NCBI RefSeq assembly: GCF_009834515.1
Contig: NZ_CP019426.1
Coordinates: 434,001 to 498,000, forward strand
Source: Pseudomonas sp. R84
GTDB lineage: Bacteria > Pseudomonadota > Gammaproteobacteria > Pseudomonadales > Pseudomonadaceae
DNA length: 64,000 bases
Reading direction: 5' to 3'
Positions 26,870 to 36,344 of the stretch are shown one piece after another (the first letter of the stretch is position 1; every line of letters starts with the position of its first letter). A program made the translations under genes and the position numbers. The notes beneath the pieces are model-generated. The model had not been told where the DNA came from, made no database searches, and worked only from the letters and a program-made list of their open reading frames with translations.

Positions 26870-26960
26870 TGTGGGAGCGAGCCTGCTCGCGAAGGCGTCC
26901 GGTCAGCCAACATCTACGTTGAATGACACACCGCATTCGCGAGCAGGCTCGCTCCCACAG
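26870..26960. repeat. REP-type inverted pair, GTGGGAGCGAGCCTGCTCGCGAA family
   Basis: Inverted copies CTGTGGGAGCGAGCCTGC... and ...GCAGGCTCGCTCCCACAG after hutG. About 140 bases then remain before pip, with no recognised signal. Confidence 0.88.
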
Positions 26961-27106
26961 GATGGTGTCCAGCCTGCGAAGTTTACGGCTGACAAACGGT
27001 GACTGCTCTGGAGCATGCTCATTGACGTAAATCGGGTTTATGATGCCCAACGGCAGAATAATAGAAGTCCCCCCAGGGATGACCACGACCCCTTACGGAG
27101 CGCGCA

Positions 27107-28078
27107 ATGCAGACTTTGTTTCCGCAGATCAAACCTCACGCCCGGCACGATCTGGCTGTCGATGACACCCATACGCTGTATGTCGACGAAAGCGGTTCAC
27201 CGGAGGGTTTGCCGGTTGTGTTCATCCACGGCGGCCCCGGCGCCGGTTGCGACGCGCAGAGCCGTCGCTATTTCGATCCGAACCTCTATCGCATTGTCAC
27301 CTTCGACCAGCGCGGCTGCGGTCGCTCCACGCCGCACGCCAGCCTGGAAAACAACACGACGTGGGATCTGGTCGCTGACCTTGAGCGCATCCGCAAACAC
27401 CTGGGCATCGACAAATGGGTGCTCTTTGGCGGTTCGTGGGGTTCGACCCTGGCGCTGGCTTACGCGCAAACCCACCCGGAGCGTGTTCACGGCTTGATCC
27501 TGCGCGGGATCTTTCTCTGCCGTCCGCAGGAAATCGAGTGGTTCTATCAGGCCGGTGCCAGTCGTCTGTTCCCTGATTACTGGCAGGACTACATCGCGCC
27601 GATTCCGCTGGACGAACGCGACGACCTGCTCAGCGCTTTCCACAAGCGTCTGACCGGTAACGACCAGATCGCCCAGATGCACGCGGCCAAAGCCTGGTCG
27701 ACCTGGGAAGGGCGCACCGCGACCCTGCGGCCGAACCCGCTGGTGGTCGATAGGTTCTCCGAGCCGCAACGCGCGCTGTCGATTGCGCGGATCGAATGCC
27801 ACTATTTCACCAACAATGCTTTCCTTGAGCCGAACCAGCTGATTCGCGACATGGGCAAGATTGCCCATCTGCCGGGCGTGATTATTCACGGCCGCTATGA
27901 CGTGATCTGCCCGCTCGACAACGCCTGGGAACTGCATCAAGCCTGGCCGAACAGCGAACTGCAGGTAATCCGTGATGCCGGCCACGCAGCCTCGGAACCG
28001 GGCATCACCGATGCACTGGTGCGTGCTGCGGGCAACATGGCCCGGCGCCTGCTCGACCTGCCGCCCGAAGAAGCATGA
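27107..28078 (+). CDS. pip: Prolyl aminopeptidase
   Basis: Releases N-terminal proline from peptides; cytoplasmic alpha/beta hydrolase of peptidase family S33. 323 residues. Oxyanion region HGGPGAGC, nucleophile elbow [11 protein letters not shown], later Asp in HGRYDVICP and His near DAGHAA complete the triad. The RBS GGAG lies before ATG 27107. It overlaps dtd by four bases, so they are co-translated. Confidence 0.95.
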   Translation: MQTLFPQIKPHARHDLAVDDTHTLYVDESGSPEGLPVVFIHGGPGAGCDAQSRRYFDPNLYRIVTFDQRGCGRSTPHASLENNTTWDLVADLERIRKHLGIDKWVLFGGSWGSTLALAYAQTHPERVHGLILRGIFLCRPQEIEWFYQAGASRLFPDYWQDYIAPIPLDERDDLLSAFHKRLTGNDQIAQMHAAKAWSTWEGRTATLRPNPLVVDRFSEPQRALSIARIECHYFTNNAFLEPNQLIRDMGKIAHLPGVIIHGRYDVICPLDNAWELHQAWPNSELQVIRDAGHAASEPGITDALVRAAGNMARRLLDLPPEEA

Positions 28079-28512
28079 AGGGCCTTTTACAGCGCGTTCG
28101 CGGTGCGCGCGTCGAGGTAGATGGAGAGGTAGTGGGCGCCGTTGATCACGGTTTGCTGGTGCTGGTGGCGGTCGAACCCGACGACACGCGTACCAGCGCC
28201 GACAAACTTCTGCATAAACTGCTTAACTATCGGGTATTCAGTGATGCGGAGGGCAAGATGAACTTGTCCCTCGCCGATGTCGGTGGCGGGTTGCTGCTGG
28301 TCTCGCAGTTCACCCTCGCGGCCGACACCAAAAGCGGGTTGCGCCCGAGCTTTTCGACGGCCGCGCCTCCAGCCTTGGGCGAGGAATTGTTCGACTATCT
28401 ATTGAGCAGTGCGAAACAGGTGCATGGCACTGTGGCATCAGGTAGATTCGGCGCCGATATGCAGGTGCATTTGGTCAATGATGGCCCGGTTACCTTTTTG
28501 TTACAGACCTGA
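28075..28512 (+). CDS. dtd: D-aminoacyl-tRNA deacylase
   Basis: Hydrolyses D-aminoacyl-tRNAs (and mischarged Gly-tRNA(Ala)), protecting translation. 145 residues, the family length. Motifs: [15 protein letters not shown] at the N-terminus, [15 protein letters not shown] (the SQFT active-site motif) and the C-terminal LVNDGPVTF with the cross-subunit GP dipeptide. It overlaps pip by four bases. Confidence 0.97.
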   Translation: MKGLLQRVRGARVEVDGEVVGAVDHGLLVLVAVEPDDTRTSADKLLHKLLNYRVFSDAEGKMNLSLADVGGGLLLVSQFTLAADTKSGLRPSFSTAAPPALGEELFDYLLSSAKQVHGTVASGRFGADMQVHLVNDGPVTFLLQT

Positions 28513-28831
28513 ATGCGCTTGAAACACCTTTTTGGGAAATTTCGACTGTTTTTAGGGTGTTTTCGCGATAAATACTTTGTTACCCCTGATGCGTTGTCAT
28601 GCGGGCTACTAGATAATCGCGCGCACTGGGATCAGCGTTCGCTGATCCATTTTCACTTAGGTAGAGACTTGTCCGGATCCGATTGGGGAATCATTTTGCC
28701 CCAGCGGAGTCGGAACAATGCTCGCCAACTTGGCAAGGGTGCTCTGGAAGCTCGGCTTTTCACTGCCGAAAGCCTCACAGGCACTTCATCTGGCCGTTGG
28801 TTTATTGATCTGTTTTCGGCGAGGGTTGCTC
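28513..28831. other. Leader region of opgGH with stem-loops
   Basis: 319 bases without a convincing gene. There is A/T-rich DNA at 28540-28620, a hairpin GGATCAGC-GTTC-GCTGATCC at 28629-28648, and a weaker one TGGGG...CCCCA at 28684-28703. An open frame covering most of the region has no family likeness. The hairpins would lie in the opgGH leader if transcription starts in the A/T-rich part. Confidence 0.5.
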
Positions 28832-30643
28832 GTGATTGTTAGTCCCTGTAATGCAGCAAAAATGTCTGCCAAACGCATGCGAAGTGCCCTGGTAGCGGGT
28901 TCGGCGCTCCTGTGCCTGCTCAGCGCCGGTCAGCTTTGGGCGTTCAATCTTGACGATGTATCGGCCAAGGCCAAAGAGCTGGCCGGGCAGAAGTTCGAGG
29001 CCCCGCGCAGCAACCTGCCGAACGAATTCCGCGACATGAAATTCGCGGACTATCAGAAAATCCGCTTCCTCACCGAAAAGGCTGAGTGGGCTGATCAGAA
29101 GACTCCGTTCAAACTCTCTTTCTATCACCAGGGTATGCACTTCGATACACCGGTGAAAATCAACGAAATCACGGCGAACACCGTCGAAGAGATCAAATAC
29201 GATCCGACGCGCTTCGATTTCGGCGACCTGAAATTCGATCCGAAAGCCACCGAACAACTGGGCTACGCCGGTTTCCGTGTGCTGTACCCGATCAACAAGG
29301 CTGACAAGCAAGACGAAATCATGACCATGCTCGGCGCGAGTTACTTCCGCGTTGTCGGCAAGGGCCACACCTACGGCCTCTCGGCGCGTGGTCTGGCGAT
29401 TGATACCGCGCTGCCGTCGGGTGAAGAATTCCCGCGTTTCCGCGAGTTCTGGATTCAACAGCCGAAGCCGGGCGACAAGCACCTGGTGATCTTCGCCCTG
29501 CTGGATTCGCCGCGTGCCACCGGTGCCTATCGTCTGATCCTGCGTCCGGGCAGCGACACCATTGTCGATGTCAAGGCGCAGATGTTCCTGCGTGACAAGG
29601 TCGGCAAACTGGGCATCGCGCCGCTGACCAGCATGTTCCTGTTCGGCGCCAACCAGCCGTCGAAGGTCCTCAACTACCGTCGTGAACTGCACGACTCCAG
29701 CGGTCTGTCGATCCATGCCGGCAACGGTGAGTGGATCTGGCGTCCACTGAACAACCCGAAACACCTGGCCGTGAGCAACTTCAGCGTCGAGAACCCGCGT
29801 GGTTTCGGTCTGCTGCAACGTGGCCGCGACTTCAGCCACTATGAAGACCTCGACGATCGCTACGACAAGCGCCCAAGCGCCTGGATCGAGCCGAAGGGCG
29901 AGTGGGGCAAGGGCACCGTTGATCTGGTAGAAATCCCGACCGCCGACGAAACCAACGACAACATCGTTGCGTTCTGGAGCCCGGAAAAAATGCCGGAGCC
30001 GGGCCAACCACTGGACTTCGCGTACCGCATGCACTGGACCATGGACGAAGCGGCGATTCACGCGCCTGACAGCGCCTGGGTATCGCAGACTCTGCGTTCG
30101 ACCGGTGACGTCAAGCAATCGAACCTGATTCGTCAGCCGGACGGCAGCGTTGCCTACCTGGTCGACTTCGAAGGTCCGTCGCTGGCCGCGCTGACCCCGG
30201 ATGCCGATGTGCGCAGTCAGGTCAGTGTTGGTGACAACGCCGAACTGGTTGAGAACAGCGTGCGCTACAACCCGGAAACCAAAGGCTGGCGCTTGACCCT
30301 GCGGATGAAAATCAAGGACGCGAGCAAGTCGACCGAGATGCGTGCCGCTCTGGTTCAGCCAGTCGTGACCGCTGATCTGGCGAAATCGGTGCCGGCGTCC
30401 AACTCGTCCGTCGCCAAGGCCGACAAGGTTGCCGCCAAGCAACAAGAGAAAATCGACAAGGAAGCCAAGGCCGCCGAGGCCAAACAGGCCGACGCCAAGC
30501 CAGCCGCGGATGCCAAGGACAAGGCCAACAAAGACGCCAAGCAGCCAGTTGCTGCGGACGCGGCCCCAGCCACACCGGAATCGGCACCGACTGAAGAAGT
30601 CCTGACCGAGACCTGGAGCTATCAGTTGCCTGCCGATGAGTAA
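28832..30643 (+). CDS. opgG: Glucans biosynthesis protein G
   Basis: Periplasmic protein needed for osmoregulated periplasmic glucan synthesis, acting on the glucan backbone made by OpgH. 603 residues from GTG 28832, which follows GAGG at 28821-28824; an internal ATG at 28862 is an alternative. The signal peptide is around [20 protein letters not shown], and the mature protein begins [15 protein letters not shown]. Body motifs [14 protein letters not shown], [20 protein letters not shown] and [19 protein letters not shown] are typical of MdoG. Unlike E. coli MdoG, there is a C-terminal Ala/Lys-rich extension (about 535-585). It overlaps opgH by eight bases. Confidence 0.95.
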   Translation: MIVSPCNAAKMSAKRMRSALVAGSALLCLLSAGQLWAFNLDDVSAKAKELAGQKFEAPRSNLPNEFRDMKFADYQKIRFLTEKAEWADQKTPFKLSFYHQGMHFDTPVKINEITANTVEEIKYDPTRFDFGDLKFDPKATEQLGYAGFRVLYPINKADKQDEIMTMLGASYFRVVGKGHTYGLSARGLAIDTALPSGEEFPRFREFWIQQPKPGDKHLVIFALLDSPRATGAYRLILRPGSDTIVDVKAQMFLRDKVGKLGIAPLTSMFLFGANQPSKVLNYRRELHDSSGLSIHAGNGEWIWRPLNNPKHLAVSNFSVENPRGFGLLQRGRDFSHYEDLDDRYDKRPSAWIEPKGEWGKGTVDLVEIPTADETNDNIVAFWSPEKMPEPGQPLDFAYRMHWTMDEAAIHAPDSAWVSQTLRSTGDVKQSNLIRQPDGSVAYLVDFEGPSLAALTPDADVRSQVSVGDNAELVENSVRYNPETKGWRLTLRMKIKDASKSTEMRAALVQPVVTADLAKSVPASNSSVAKADKVAAKQQEKIDKEAKAAEAKQADAKPAADAKDKANKDAKQPVAADAAPATPESAPTEEVLTETWSYQLPADE

Positions 30644-33206
30644 CTCTCAAGTACAGCCAGAGACTCTGTCCGAGTATCTGGCGCATCTGCCGATGACCGA
30701 CGAGCAGCGCGCGGAACTCGCGGGCTGCCAGTCGTTCAGCGAGTTGCATGAACGCCTGTCGTCCTCGACATTCGACGCCCCTGCCGAAGCCGCCCAGGCT
30801 TCGGTGGGCAAGCGCCTGACGCTGAGCACGGCTGAAGAGCTGGAAGAAGCGGAAATGCTGGTGCTCGACGCCAGCGGTCGGGTCAGCCTCAAGGCCACCC
30901 CACCGATCCGCCGTACCAAGGTGGTTCCGGAGCCGTGGCGCACCAATATTCTGGTGCGTGGCTGGCGCCGTATGACCGGTCGCACCAACCCGCCGCAGCC
31001 GCCGAAGGACGAAAACGTCCTGCCGGCCGCGCGCTGGCGCACCGTCGGTTCGATCCGTCGCTACATTCTGTTGCTGCTGATGCTCGGTCAGACCATCGTC
31101 GCCGGCTGGTACATGAAAGGCATCATGCCGTACCAGGGCTGGTCCTTCGTCGATCTGGAAGAAGTCCTGCATCAACCGTTGTTGCAAACCGCCACGCAAG
31201 TGCTGCCATATGCGCTGCAAACCAGCATCCTGATTCTGTTCGGGATTCTGTTCTGCTGGGTATCCGCCGGTTTCTGGACCGCATTGATGGGCTTCCTCGA
31301 GTTGCTCACCGGTCACGATAAATACCGTATCTCCGGCAAAAGCGCCGGCAACGAGCCGATTGCCAAAGACGCCCGTACCGCGCTGGTGATGCCGATCTGC
31401 AACGAAGACGTACCGCGCGTGTTCGCCGGTCTGCGCGCAACGTTCGAATCGGTCGCCGCCACCGGTGATCTGGATCGTTTCGACTTCTTCGTGCTCAGCG
31501 ACAGTAACGACACCGATATCTGTGTCGCCGAGCAACAGGCCTGGCTGGATGTCTGCCGCGAAGCCAAAGGCTTCGGCAAGATCTTCTATCGTCGCCGTCG
31601 CCGTCGTGTGAAACGCAAGAGCGGCAATCTCGACGACTTCTGCCGTCGTTGGGGCGGTGACTATAAGTACATGGTCGTGCTCGACGCTGACTCGGTGATG
31701 AGCGGCGAGTGCCTGACCAGTCTGGTGCGCTTGATGGAAGCCACGCCGGACGCCGGGATCATCCAGACCGCGCCGCGTGCGTCGGGCATGGACACCCTGT
31801 ATGCGCGCATGCAGCAATTTGCGACCCGCGTGTACGGCCCGCTGTTTACCGCCGGTCTGCACTTCTGGCAGCTGGGTGAATCCCACTATTGGGGTCACAA
31901 CGCGATCATTCGCATGAAGCCGTTTATCGACCACTGCGCCTTGGCGCCGTTGCCGGGTAAAGGTGCGTTCTCCGGTGCGATTCTGTCTCACGACTTCGTT
32001 GAAGCCGCGTTGATGCGCCGTGCCGGTTGGGGCGTGTGGATTGCCTACGACTTGCCGGGCAGCTACGAAGAACTGCCGCCGAACCTGCTCGACGAACTCA
32101 AGCGTGACCGTCGCTGGTGCCACGGCAACCTGATGAACTTCCGCCTGTTCCTGGTCAAAGGCATGCACCCGGTGCACCGCGCGGTGTTCCTCACCGGCGT
32201 GATGTCGTACCTGTCGGCGCCGTTGTGGTTCTTCTTCCTGGTGCTGTCGACCGCGCTGCTGGCGGTGAACACGCTGATGGAGCCGCAGTACTTCCTTGAA
32301 CCGCGTCAGCTCTATCCGCTGTGGCCACAATGGCACCCGGACAAGGCGATCGCGCTGTTCTCGACGACCATCGTGCTGCTGTTCCTGCCGAAACTGTTGA
32401 GCATCATCCTGATCTGGGCCAAGGGCGCGAAAGAGTTCGGCGGCAAGTTCAAGGTGACCCTGTCGATGCTGCTGGAGATGCTGTTCTCCATGCTGCTGGC
32501 GCCGGTGCGGATGATTTTCCACACCCGTTTCGTCCTTGCCGCGTTCCTCGGCTGGGCGGCGACCTGGAATTCCCCGCAGCGTGACGACGACTCGACGCCA
32601 TGGAGCGAAGCGGTCAAACGCCACGGCCCGCAGACCCTGCTGGGCTTCTGCTGGGCGCTGCTGGTGATCTGGCTGAACCCGAGCTTCCTCTGGTGGCTGG
32701 TGCCGATCGTCGGTTCGCTGATGCTGTCGATCCCGGTATCGGTGATCTCCAGCCGTGTCGGTCTGGGCCTGAAGTCCCGTGACGAGAGCCTGTTCCTCAT
32801 CCCTGAGGAATACAATCCGCCACAGGCGCTGCTGGCGACTGATCAGTACACCCACGAAAATCGTTACCACGCCCTCAACGACGGCTTCGTCCGCGCGGTG
32901 GTCGACCCACAGCAGAACGCTTTGGCGTGCTCGCTGGCGACCTCGCGTCACGGTCAGGCCGAGCCGATCGAGTGGCTGCGTCAGGAACGTGTGCGTCACG
33001 CGATCAAGGTCGGCCCGGCCGGGCTGAACAACCATGATCGGTTGCAATTACTGAGCGACCCTGTGGCGCTGGCGCGTCTGCATGAGCTGGTCTGGGCCGA
33101 AGGTCACGCCGAGTGGCTGGATGCATGGCGCGCTTCGGTGAAAGCCGATCCGCATGCGCCGTTGTTGCCGTTGAGACCGGTGAGCTTGCAGGCTCAGCCG
33201 GCCTGA
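30636..33206 (+). CDS. opgH: Glucans biosynthesis glucosyltransferase H
   Basis: Inner-membrane glycosyltransferase (GT2) that polymerises glucose from UDP-glucose for osmoregulated periplasmic glucans. 856 residues: cytoplasmic N-terminus, membrane helices at about 140-165 and 195-220, then the catalytic domain with Asp motifs [10 protein letters not shown] and [24 protein letters not shown] and the acceptor motif [10 protein letters not shown], followed by several membrane helices (about 510-720). The ATG lies inside the end of opgG, implying translational coupling. A strong terminator follows at 33213. Confidence 0.97.
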   Translation: MSNSQVQPETLSEYLAHLPMTDEQRAELAGCQSFSELHERLSSSTFDAPAEAAQASVGKRLTLSTAEELEEAEMLVLDASGRVSLKATPPIRRTKVVPEPWRTNILVRGWRRMTGRTNPPQPPKDENVLPAARWRTVGSIRRYILLLLMLGQTIVAGWYMKGIMPYQGWSFVDLEEVLHQPLLQTATQVLPYALQTSILILFGILFCWVSAGFWTALMGFLELLTGHDKYRISGKSAGNEPIAKDARTALVMPICNEDVPRVFAGLRATFESVAATGDLDRFDFFVLSDSNDTDICVAEQQAWLDVCREAKGFGKIFYRRRRRRVKRKSGNLDDFCRRWGGDYKYMVVLDADSVMSGECLTSLVRLMEATPDAGIIQTAPRASGMDTLYARMQQFATRVYGPLFTAGLHFWQLGESHYWGHNAIIRMKPFIDHCALAPLPGKGAFSGAILSHDFVEAALMRRAGWGVWIAYDLPGSYEELPPNLLDELKRDRRWCHGNLMNFRLFLVKGMHPVHRAVFLTGVMSYLSAPLWFFFLVLSTALLAVNTLMEPQYFLEPRQLYPLWPQWHPDKAIALFSTTIVLLFLPKLLSIILIWAKGAKEFGGKFKVTLSMLLEMLFSMLLAPVRMIFHTRFVLAAFLGWAATWNSPQRDDDSTPWSEAVKRHGPQTLLGFCWALLVIWLNPSFLWWLVPIVGSLMLSIPVSVISSRVGLGLKSRDESLFLIPEEYNPPQALLATDQYTHENRYHALNDGFVRAVVDPQQNALACSLATSRHGQAEPIEWLRQERVRHAIKVGPAGLNNHDRLQLLSDPVALARLHELVWAEGHAEWLDAWRASVKADPHAPLLPLRPVSLQAQPA

Positions 33207-33212
33207 TGAGAG

Positions 33213-33240
33213 AACCCCGCTGATTCAGCGGGGTTTTTTT
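33213..33240 (+). terminator. Rho-independent terminator of opgGH
   Basis: AACCCCGCTGA and TCAGCGGGGTT form an almost perfect stem with a one-base centre, followed by a run of T to 33240; seven bases after the opgH stop. Confidence 0.9.
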
Positions 33241-33254
33241 GTGGCGCCGAAAAG

Positions 33255-33432
33255 CCCCTCACCCTAGCCCTCTCCCAGAGGGAGAGGGGACTGACCGAGT
33301 TGGATGTTCGAGTTACACCGACCTGATCTTGCTTTACCGAATCCATAATCGACTCGATCTTTCAGGTCCGCGTATAGCTTGAGACACCTCGGTCGGCTCC
33401 CTCTCCCTCCGGGAGAGGGCTGGGGTGAGGGT
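33255..33432. repeat. MITE-like inverted-repeat element, copy 2 (178 bases)
   Basis: Ends CCCCTCACCCTAGCCCTCTC and GAGAGGGCTGGGGTGAGGGT. The inner part has GAATCCATAATCGACTCG, the reverse complement of CGAGTCGATTATGGATTC in copy 3, and the flanking inner sequences are also exchanged, so this copy is inverted relative to copies 3 and 4. Confidence 0.87.
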
Positions 33433-33582
33433 CAGCTCGTGATTGTTAAACAAATCGTCCATTAAACCTTGTGCAAAAAAACGAGTGCGTTAGCATCCGT
33501 CCCCGAATTGGCGCACCCGGGCTTTTTTGCCCGTCACTGTTGGTTTTCGCGCCGCACACGCAATGGTTTTGGGGACTTGAAG

Positions 33583-34380
33583 ATGAAGAAGTATCTGTCG
33601 ATGCTGCTGGTCGGCGTCACGGCACTGGTTGCAGTCAATGCGGCGCAAGCCGGTGCAATCGATGACGCGGTCAAGCGCGGCACGTTGAAAGTCGGTATGG
33701 ATCCGACCTACATGCCGTTCGAAATGACCAACAAGCGCGGCGAAATCATCGGCTTTGAAGTCGACATCCTCAAGGCCATGTCCAAGGCCATGGGCGTCAA
33801 GCTGGAGCTGGTTTCCACGGGTTACGACGGCATCATCCCGGCGCTGATGACCGACAAGTTCGACATGATCGGCAGCGGCATGACCCTGACTCAGGAACGC
33901 AACCTGCGCCTGAACTTCAGCGAACCGTTCATCGTTGTCGGCCAGACCCTGCTGATCCGCAAGGAGCTGGAAGGCACCATCAAGTCGTACAAAGACCTGA
34001 ACACTGCCGACTACCGTATCACCTCCAAACTCGGCACCACCGGCGAAATGGTCGCCAAGAAGCTGATCTCCAAAGCCAAATACCACGGCTACGACAACGA
34101 GCAGGAAGCCGTGCTCGACGTGGTCAATGGTAAGGCTGACGCCTTCATCTACGACGCGCCTTACAACGTGGTCGCGGTGACCAAAGTCGGCGCCGGCAAA
34201 CTGGTGTTCCTCGACAAGCCGTTCACCTACGAGCCTTTGGCGTTTGGTCTGAAGAAAGGTGATTACGACAGCCTCAACTTCATCAATAACTTCCTGCACC
34301 AGATCCACGAAGACGGCACCTACGATCGCATCCATGACAAGTGGTTCAAGAGCACCGAGTGGCTCAAGGACATGGAATAA
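33583..34380 (+). CDS. Polar amino acid ABC transporter, substrate-binding protein
   Basis: 265 residues. Signal peptide 1-23 (MKKYLSMLLVGVTALVAVNA, then AQA) gives a periplasmic protein. The mature sequence has the family-3 solute-binding pattern: LKVGMDPTYMPFEMTNKRGEIIGFEVDI, DMIGSGMTLTQERNLRLNFSEPF and DAFIYDAPYN. It binds a polar amino acid; the exact one cannot be told. The start is ATG 33583; an in-frame extension upstream is not signal-like. The next two genes supply permease and ATPase. A REP-type pair separates it from the permease. Confidence 0.94.
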   Translation: MKKYLSMLLVGVTALVAVNAAQAGAIDDAVKRGTLKVGMDPTYMPFEMTNKRGEIIGFEVDILKAMSKAMGVKLELVSTGYDGIIPALMTDKFDMIGSGMTLTQERNLRLNFSEPFIVVGQTLLIRKELEGTIKSYKDLNTADYRITSKLGTTGEMVAKKLISKAKYHGYDNEQEAVLDVVNGKADAFIYDAPYNVVAVTKVGAGKLVFLDKPFTYEPLAFGLKKGDYDSLNFINNFLHQIHEDGTYDRIHDKWFKSTEWLKDME

Positions 34381-34409
34381 CGCTGGTCTGCCAGACCGCG
34401 TCGCCCCTT

Positions 34410-34473
34410 TCGCGAGCAGGCTCGCTCCCACATTGGAATGCATTTCAAATGTGGGAGCGAGCCTGGTCGCGAA
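34410..34473. repeat. REP-type inverted pair, GTGGGAGCGAGCCTGCTCGCGAA family
   Basis: Inverted copies TCGCGAGCAGGCTCGCTCCC... and ...GGGAGCGAGCCTGGTCGCGA lie between the binding-protein and permease genes of one ABC operon. One base change (CTGGTCG) breaks the second unit. Confidence 0.86.
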
Positions 34474-34510
34474 GAGGGCCTTGTAAGCAACACCAATTCC
34501 GGAACCTGCA

Positions 34511-35470
34511 ATGAAACAGAAAAAAGCCCAATGGCCCTGGCACGTCCTCACCGTGCTGGTGCTGGTCGGCCTCGCGGGCGCGTTGTATTACGCGACGTCG
34601 CTGATGTCCTACGAATGGCGCTGGAATCGCGTGCCGCAGTACTTCGCCTATCAGGCTGAAGAAACCCAGCGTGCCACGGACATTTCCACCGTCACCGAAC
34701 TGGTGCGCAAGGGCAGCAGCGCGCAAGTCACTCTGCGCAATGACGCCGGTGACGAGCAGCACCTGACCGTCGACGAGAACAGCCTGCAATTCGCTCAGGG
34801 CGACGATGTGGCCGAAGGCGACGTCGTGGGCGTGACCCGGCATTGGGCGGCAGGACCGTTGTTGTGGGGCCTTTGGACCACGCTTTGGCTGTCAGTCGTT
34901 TCCGGTGTCCTGGGTTTGCTGATCGGTCTGGTCACTGGCCTGTGCCGGCTGTCGAACAACCCGACCCTGCGCGACCTCTCGACCATTTACGTCGAGCTGG
35001 TACGCGGCACGCCGCTGCTGGTGCAGATTTTCATTTTCTATTTCTTCATCGGCACGGTGATGAACCTGTCCCGCGAATTCGCCGGGATCGCCGCGCTGTC
35101 GCTGTTCACCGGTGCCTACGTGGCCGAGATCATCCGTTCCGGGGTGCAATCGATTGCCCGTGGCCAGAACGAAGCGGCGCGTTCGCTCGGTCTGAGTGCC
35201 GGTCAGTCGATGCGCCACGTGGTGCTGCCGCAAGCGCTGAAACGCGTGCTGCCGCCGCTGGCCGGGCAGTTCATCAGCCTGGTCAAGGACACCTCGCTGG
35301 TGTCGGTGATCGCCATCACCGAGCTGCTGAAAAGCGGCCGTGAAGTCATCACCACCTCGTTCTCGCCGTTCGAGATTCTGTTCTGCGTCGCCGGTCTGTA
35401 CCTGTTGATCAACCTGCCGCTGTCGAAAATCGCCAGCCGACTTGAGCGGAGGCTCGCGCAAAGTGATTGA
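34511..35470 (+). CDS. Polar amino acid ABC transporter permease
   Basis: 319 residues. One N-terminal membrane helix (about 10-32), then an unusual periplasmic stretch of about 85 residues, then the HisM-type domain with the signature [17 protein letters not shown] and the EAA loop [30 protein letters not shown]. The long first periplasmic loop makes it larger than the 220-250 residues usual for single-domain HisM proteins. It overlaps the ATPase gene by eight bases. Confidence 0.94.
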   Translation: MKQKKAQWPWHVLTVLVLVGLAGALYYATSLMSYEWRWNRVPQYFAYQAEETQRATDISTVTELVRKGSSAQVTLRNDAGDEQHLTVDENSLQFAQGDDVAEGDVVGVTRHWAAGPLLWGLWTTLWLSVVSGVLGLLIGLVTGLCRLSNNPTLRDLSTIYVELVRGTPLLVQIFIFYFFIGTVMNLSREFAGIAALSLFTGAYVAEIIRSGVQSIARGQNEAARSLGLSAGQSMRHVVLPQALKRVLPPLAGQFISLVKDTSLVSVIAITELLKSGREVITTSFSPFEILFCVAGLYLLINLPLSKIASRLERRLAQSD

Positions 35471-36197
35471 AGTCCGCGATCTGGTAAAAGTCTTCGACAC
35501 CCGTGGGCAAGTGGTGCGCGCGGTGGATAACGTCAGTACCACGGTGGCCAAGGGCGAAGTGCTGGTGGTCATCGGCCCGTCCGGTTCCGGAAAGTCGACT
35601 TTCCTGCGTTGCCTCAATGGCCTGGAGGAATTCGATTCCGGCTCGGTGAGCATCGACGGTCTGCAACTGGCCGACCCGACAACCGACGTCAACGCCTACC
35701 GCCGCGAAGTCGGCATGGTCTTTCAGCACTTCAACCTGTTCCCGCACATGACCGTGCTGGAAAACCTCTGTCTGGCGCAGAAAGTCGTGCGCAAGCGCGG
35801 CAAGAAAGAGCGCGAGGCCAAGGCGATTGAGTTGCTGCAGAAGGTCGGTATTGCACAGAAGGCCAATGAGTTTCCGTCACGCCTGTCCGGCGGTCAGCAA
35901 CAGCGCGTGGCGATCGCCCGGGCGCTGGCGATGGAGCCGAAGGTCATGTTGTTCGATGAGCCAACCTCGGCGCTCGACCCGGAAATGGTCGGCGAGGTGC
36001 TGGACGTGATGAAGAACCTGGCCGTGGAAGGCATGACCATGGTCTGCGTGACCCACGAGATGGGCTTTGCCCGGGAAGTGGCGGATCGGGTGTTATTTTT
36101 CGATCACGGCAAGCTGCTGGAAGATGCGGCGCCGGCGGAATTCTTTGATGCGCCGAAGGATCCGCGCGCGAAGGCTTTCTTACGTCAGGTCTTGTAA
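35463..36197 (+). CDS. Polar amino acid ABC transporter ATP-binding protein
   Basis: 244 residues, normal for GlnQ/HisP-type ATPases. Walker [19 protein letters not shown], signature [16 protein letters not shown], Walker [17 protein letters not shown], His switch [13 protein letters not shown]. The start is GTG 35463, placed 10 bases after GGAGG at 35448; a TTG at 35442 is in frame but would sit before that site. It forms one importer with the two genes upstream. Confidence 0.95.
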   Translation: MIEVRDLVKVFDTRGQVVRAVDNVSTTVAKGEVLVVIGPSGSGKSTFLRCLNGLEEFDSGSVSIDGLQLADPTTDVNAYRREVGMVFQHFNLFPHMTVLENLCLAQKVVRKRGKKEREAKAIELLQKVGIAQKANEFPSRLSGGQQQRVAIARALAMEPKVMLFDEPTSALDPEMVGEVLDVMKNLAVEGMTMVCVTHEMGFAREVADRVLFFDHGKLLEDAAPAEFFDAPKDPRAKAFLRQVL

Positions 36198-36220
36198 TTT
36201 CAGCGTCTCTCAGGACGCCT

Positions 36221-36300
36221 TCGCGAGCAGGCTCGCTCCCACAGTTGACCGAGTAGTCCAGGCGGACGCGGTCCAATGTGGGAGCGAGCCTGCTCGCGAA
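36221..36300. repeat. REP-type inverted pair, GTGGGAGCGAGCCTGCTCGCGAA family
   Basis: Inverted copies TTCGCGAGCAGGCTCGCTCC... and ...GGGAGCGAGCCTGCTCGCGA between the convergent ABC ATPase and chemoreceptor genes. Confidence 0.88.
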
Positions 36301-36344
36301 TGGCATCACCCCGGTCCACAGTGAACCGAGGCCGATGAATCACT

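Larger units (their letters stand above)
33207..33582. other. Intergenic region opgH to amino acid ABC transporter
   Basis: 376 bases holding the opgH terminator (33213-33240), MITE-like copy 2 (33255-33432), and about 150 bases upstream of the binding-protein gene. In the last part TTGTGC (33473) and TAGCAT (33495) could be weak -35/-10 elements with 16-base spacing, and CGGGC-TTTTTT-GCCCG at 33519-33534 can form a small hairpin in the leader. No gene is credible. Confidence 0.5.

Noticed and set aside
28513..28842. A 109-residue frame immediately after dtd
   Set aside because: It begins one base after the dtd stop but has low-complexity, mixed composition, no family likeness, and overlaps hairpins and the opgG start.
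30312..33047. A 911-residue open frame on the minus strand opposite opgH
   Set aside because: Composition is full of Arg, Gln and His with no domain likeness; it is produced by the codon bias of the real opgH gene.
33255..33432. CRISPR-like array or tRNA-like structure in the CCCTCTCCC repeats
   Set aside because: There are just two inverted ends per element and no regular direct repeats with spacers; no cas genes and no cloverleaf.
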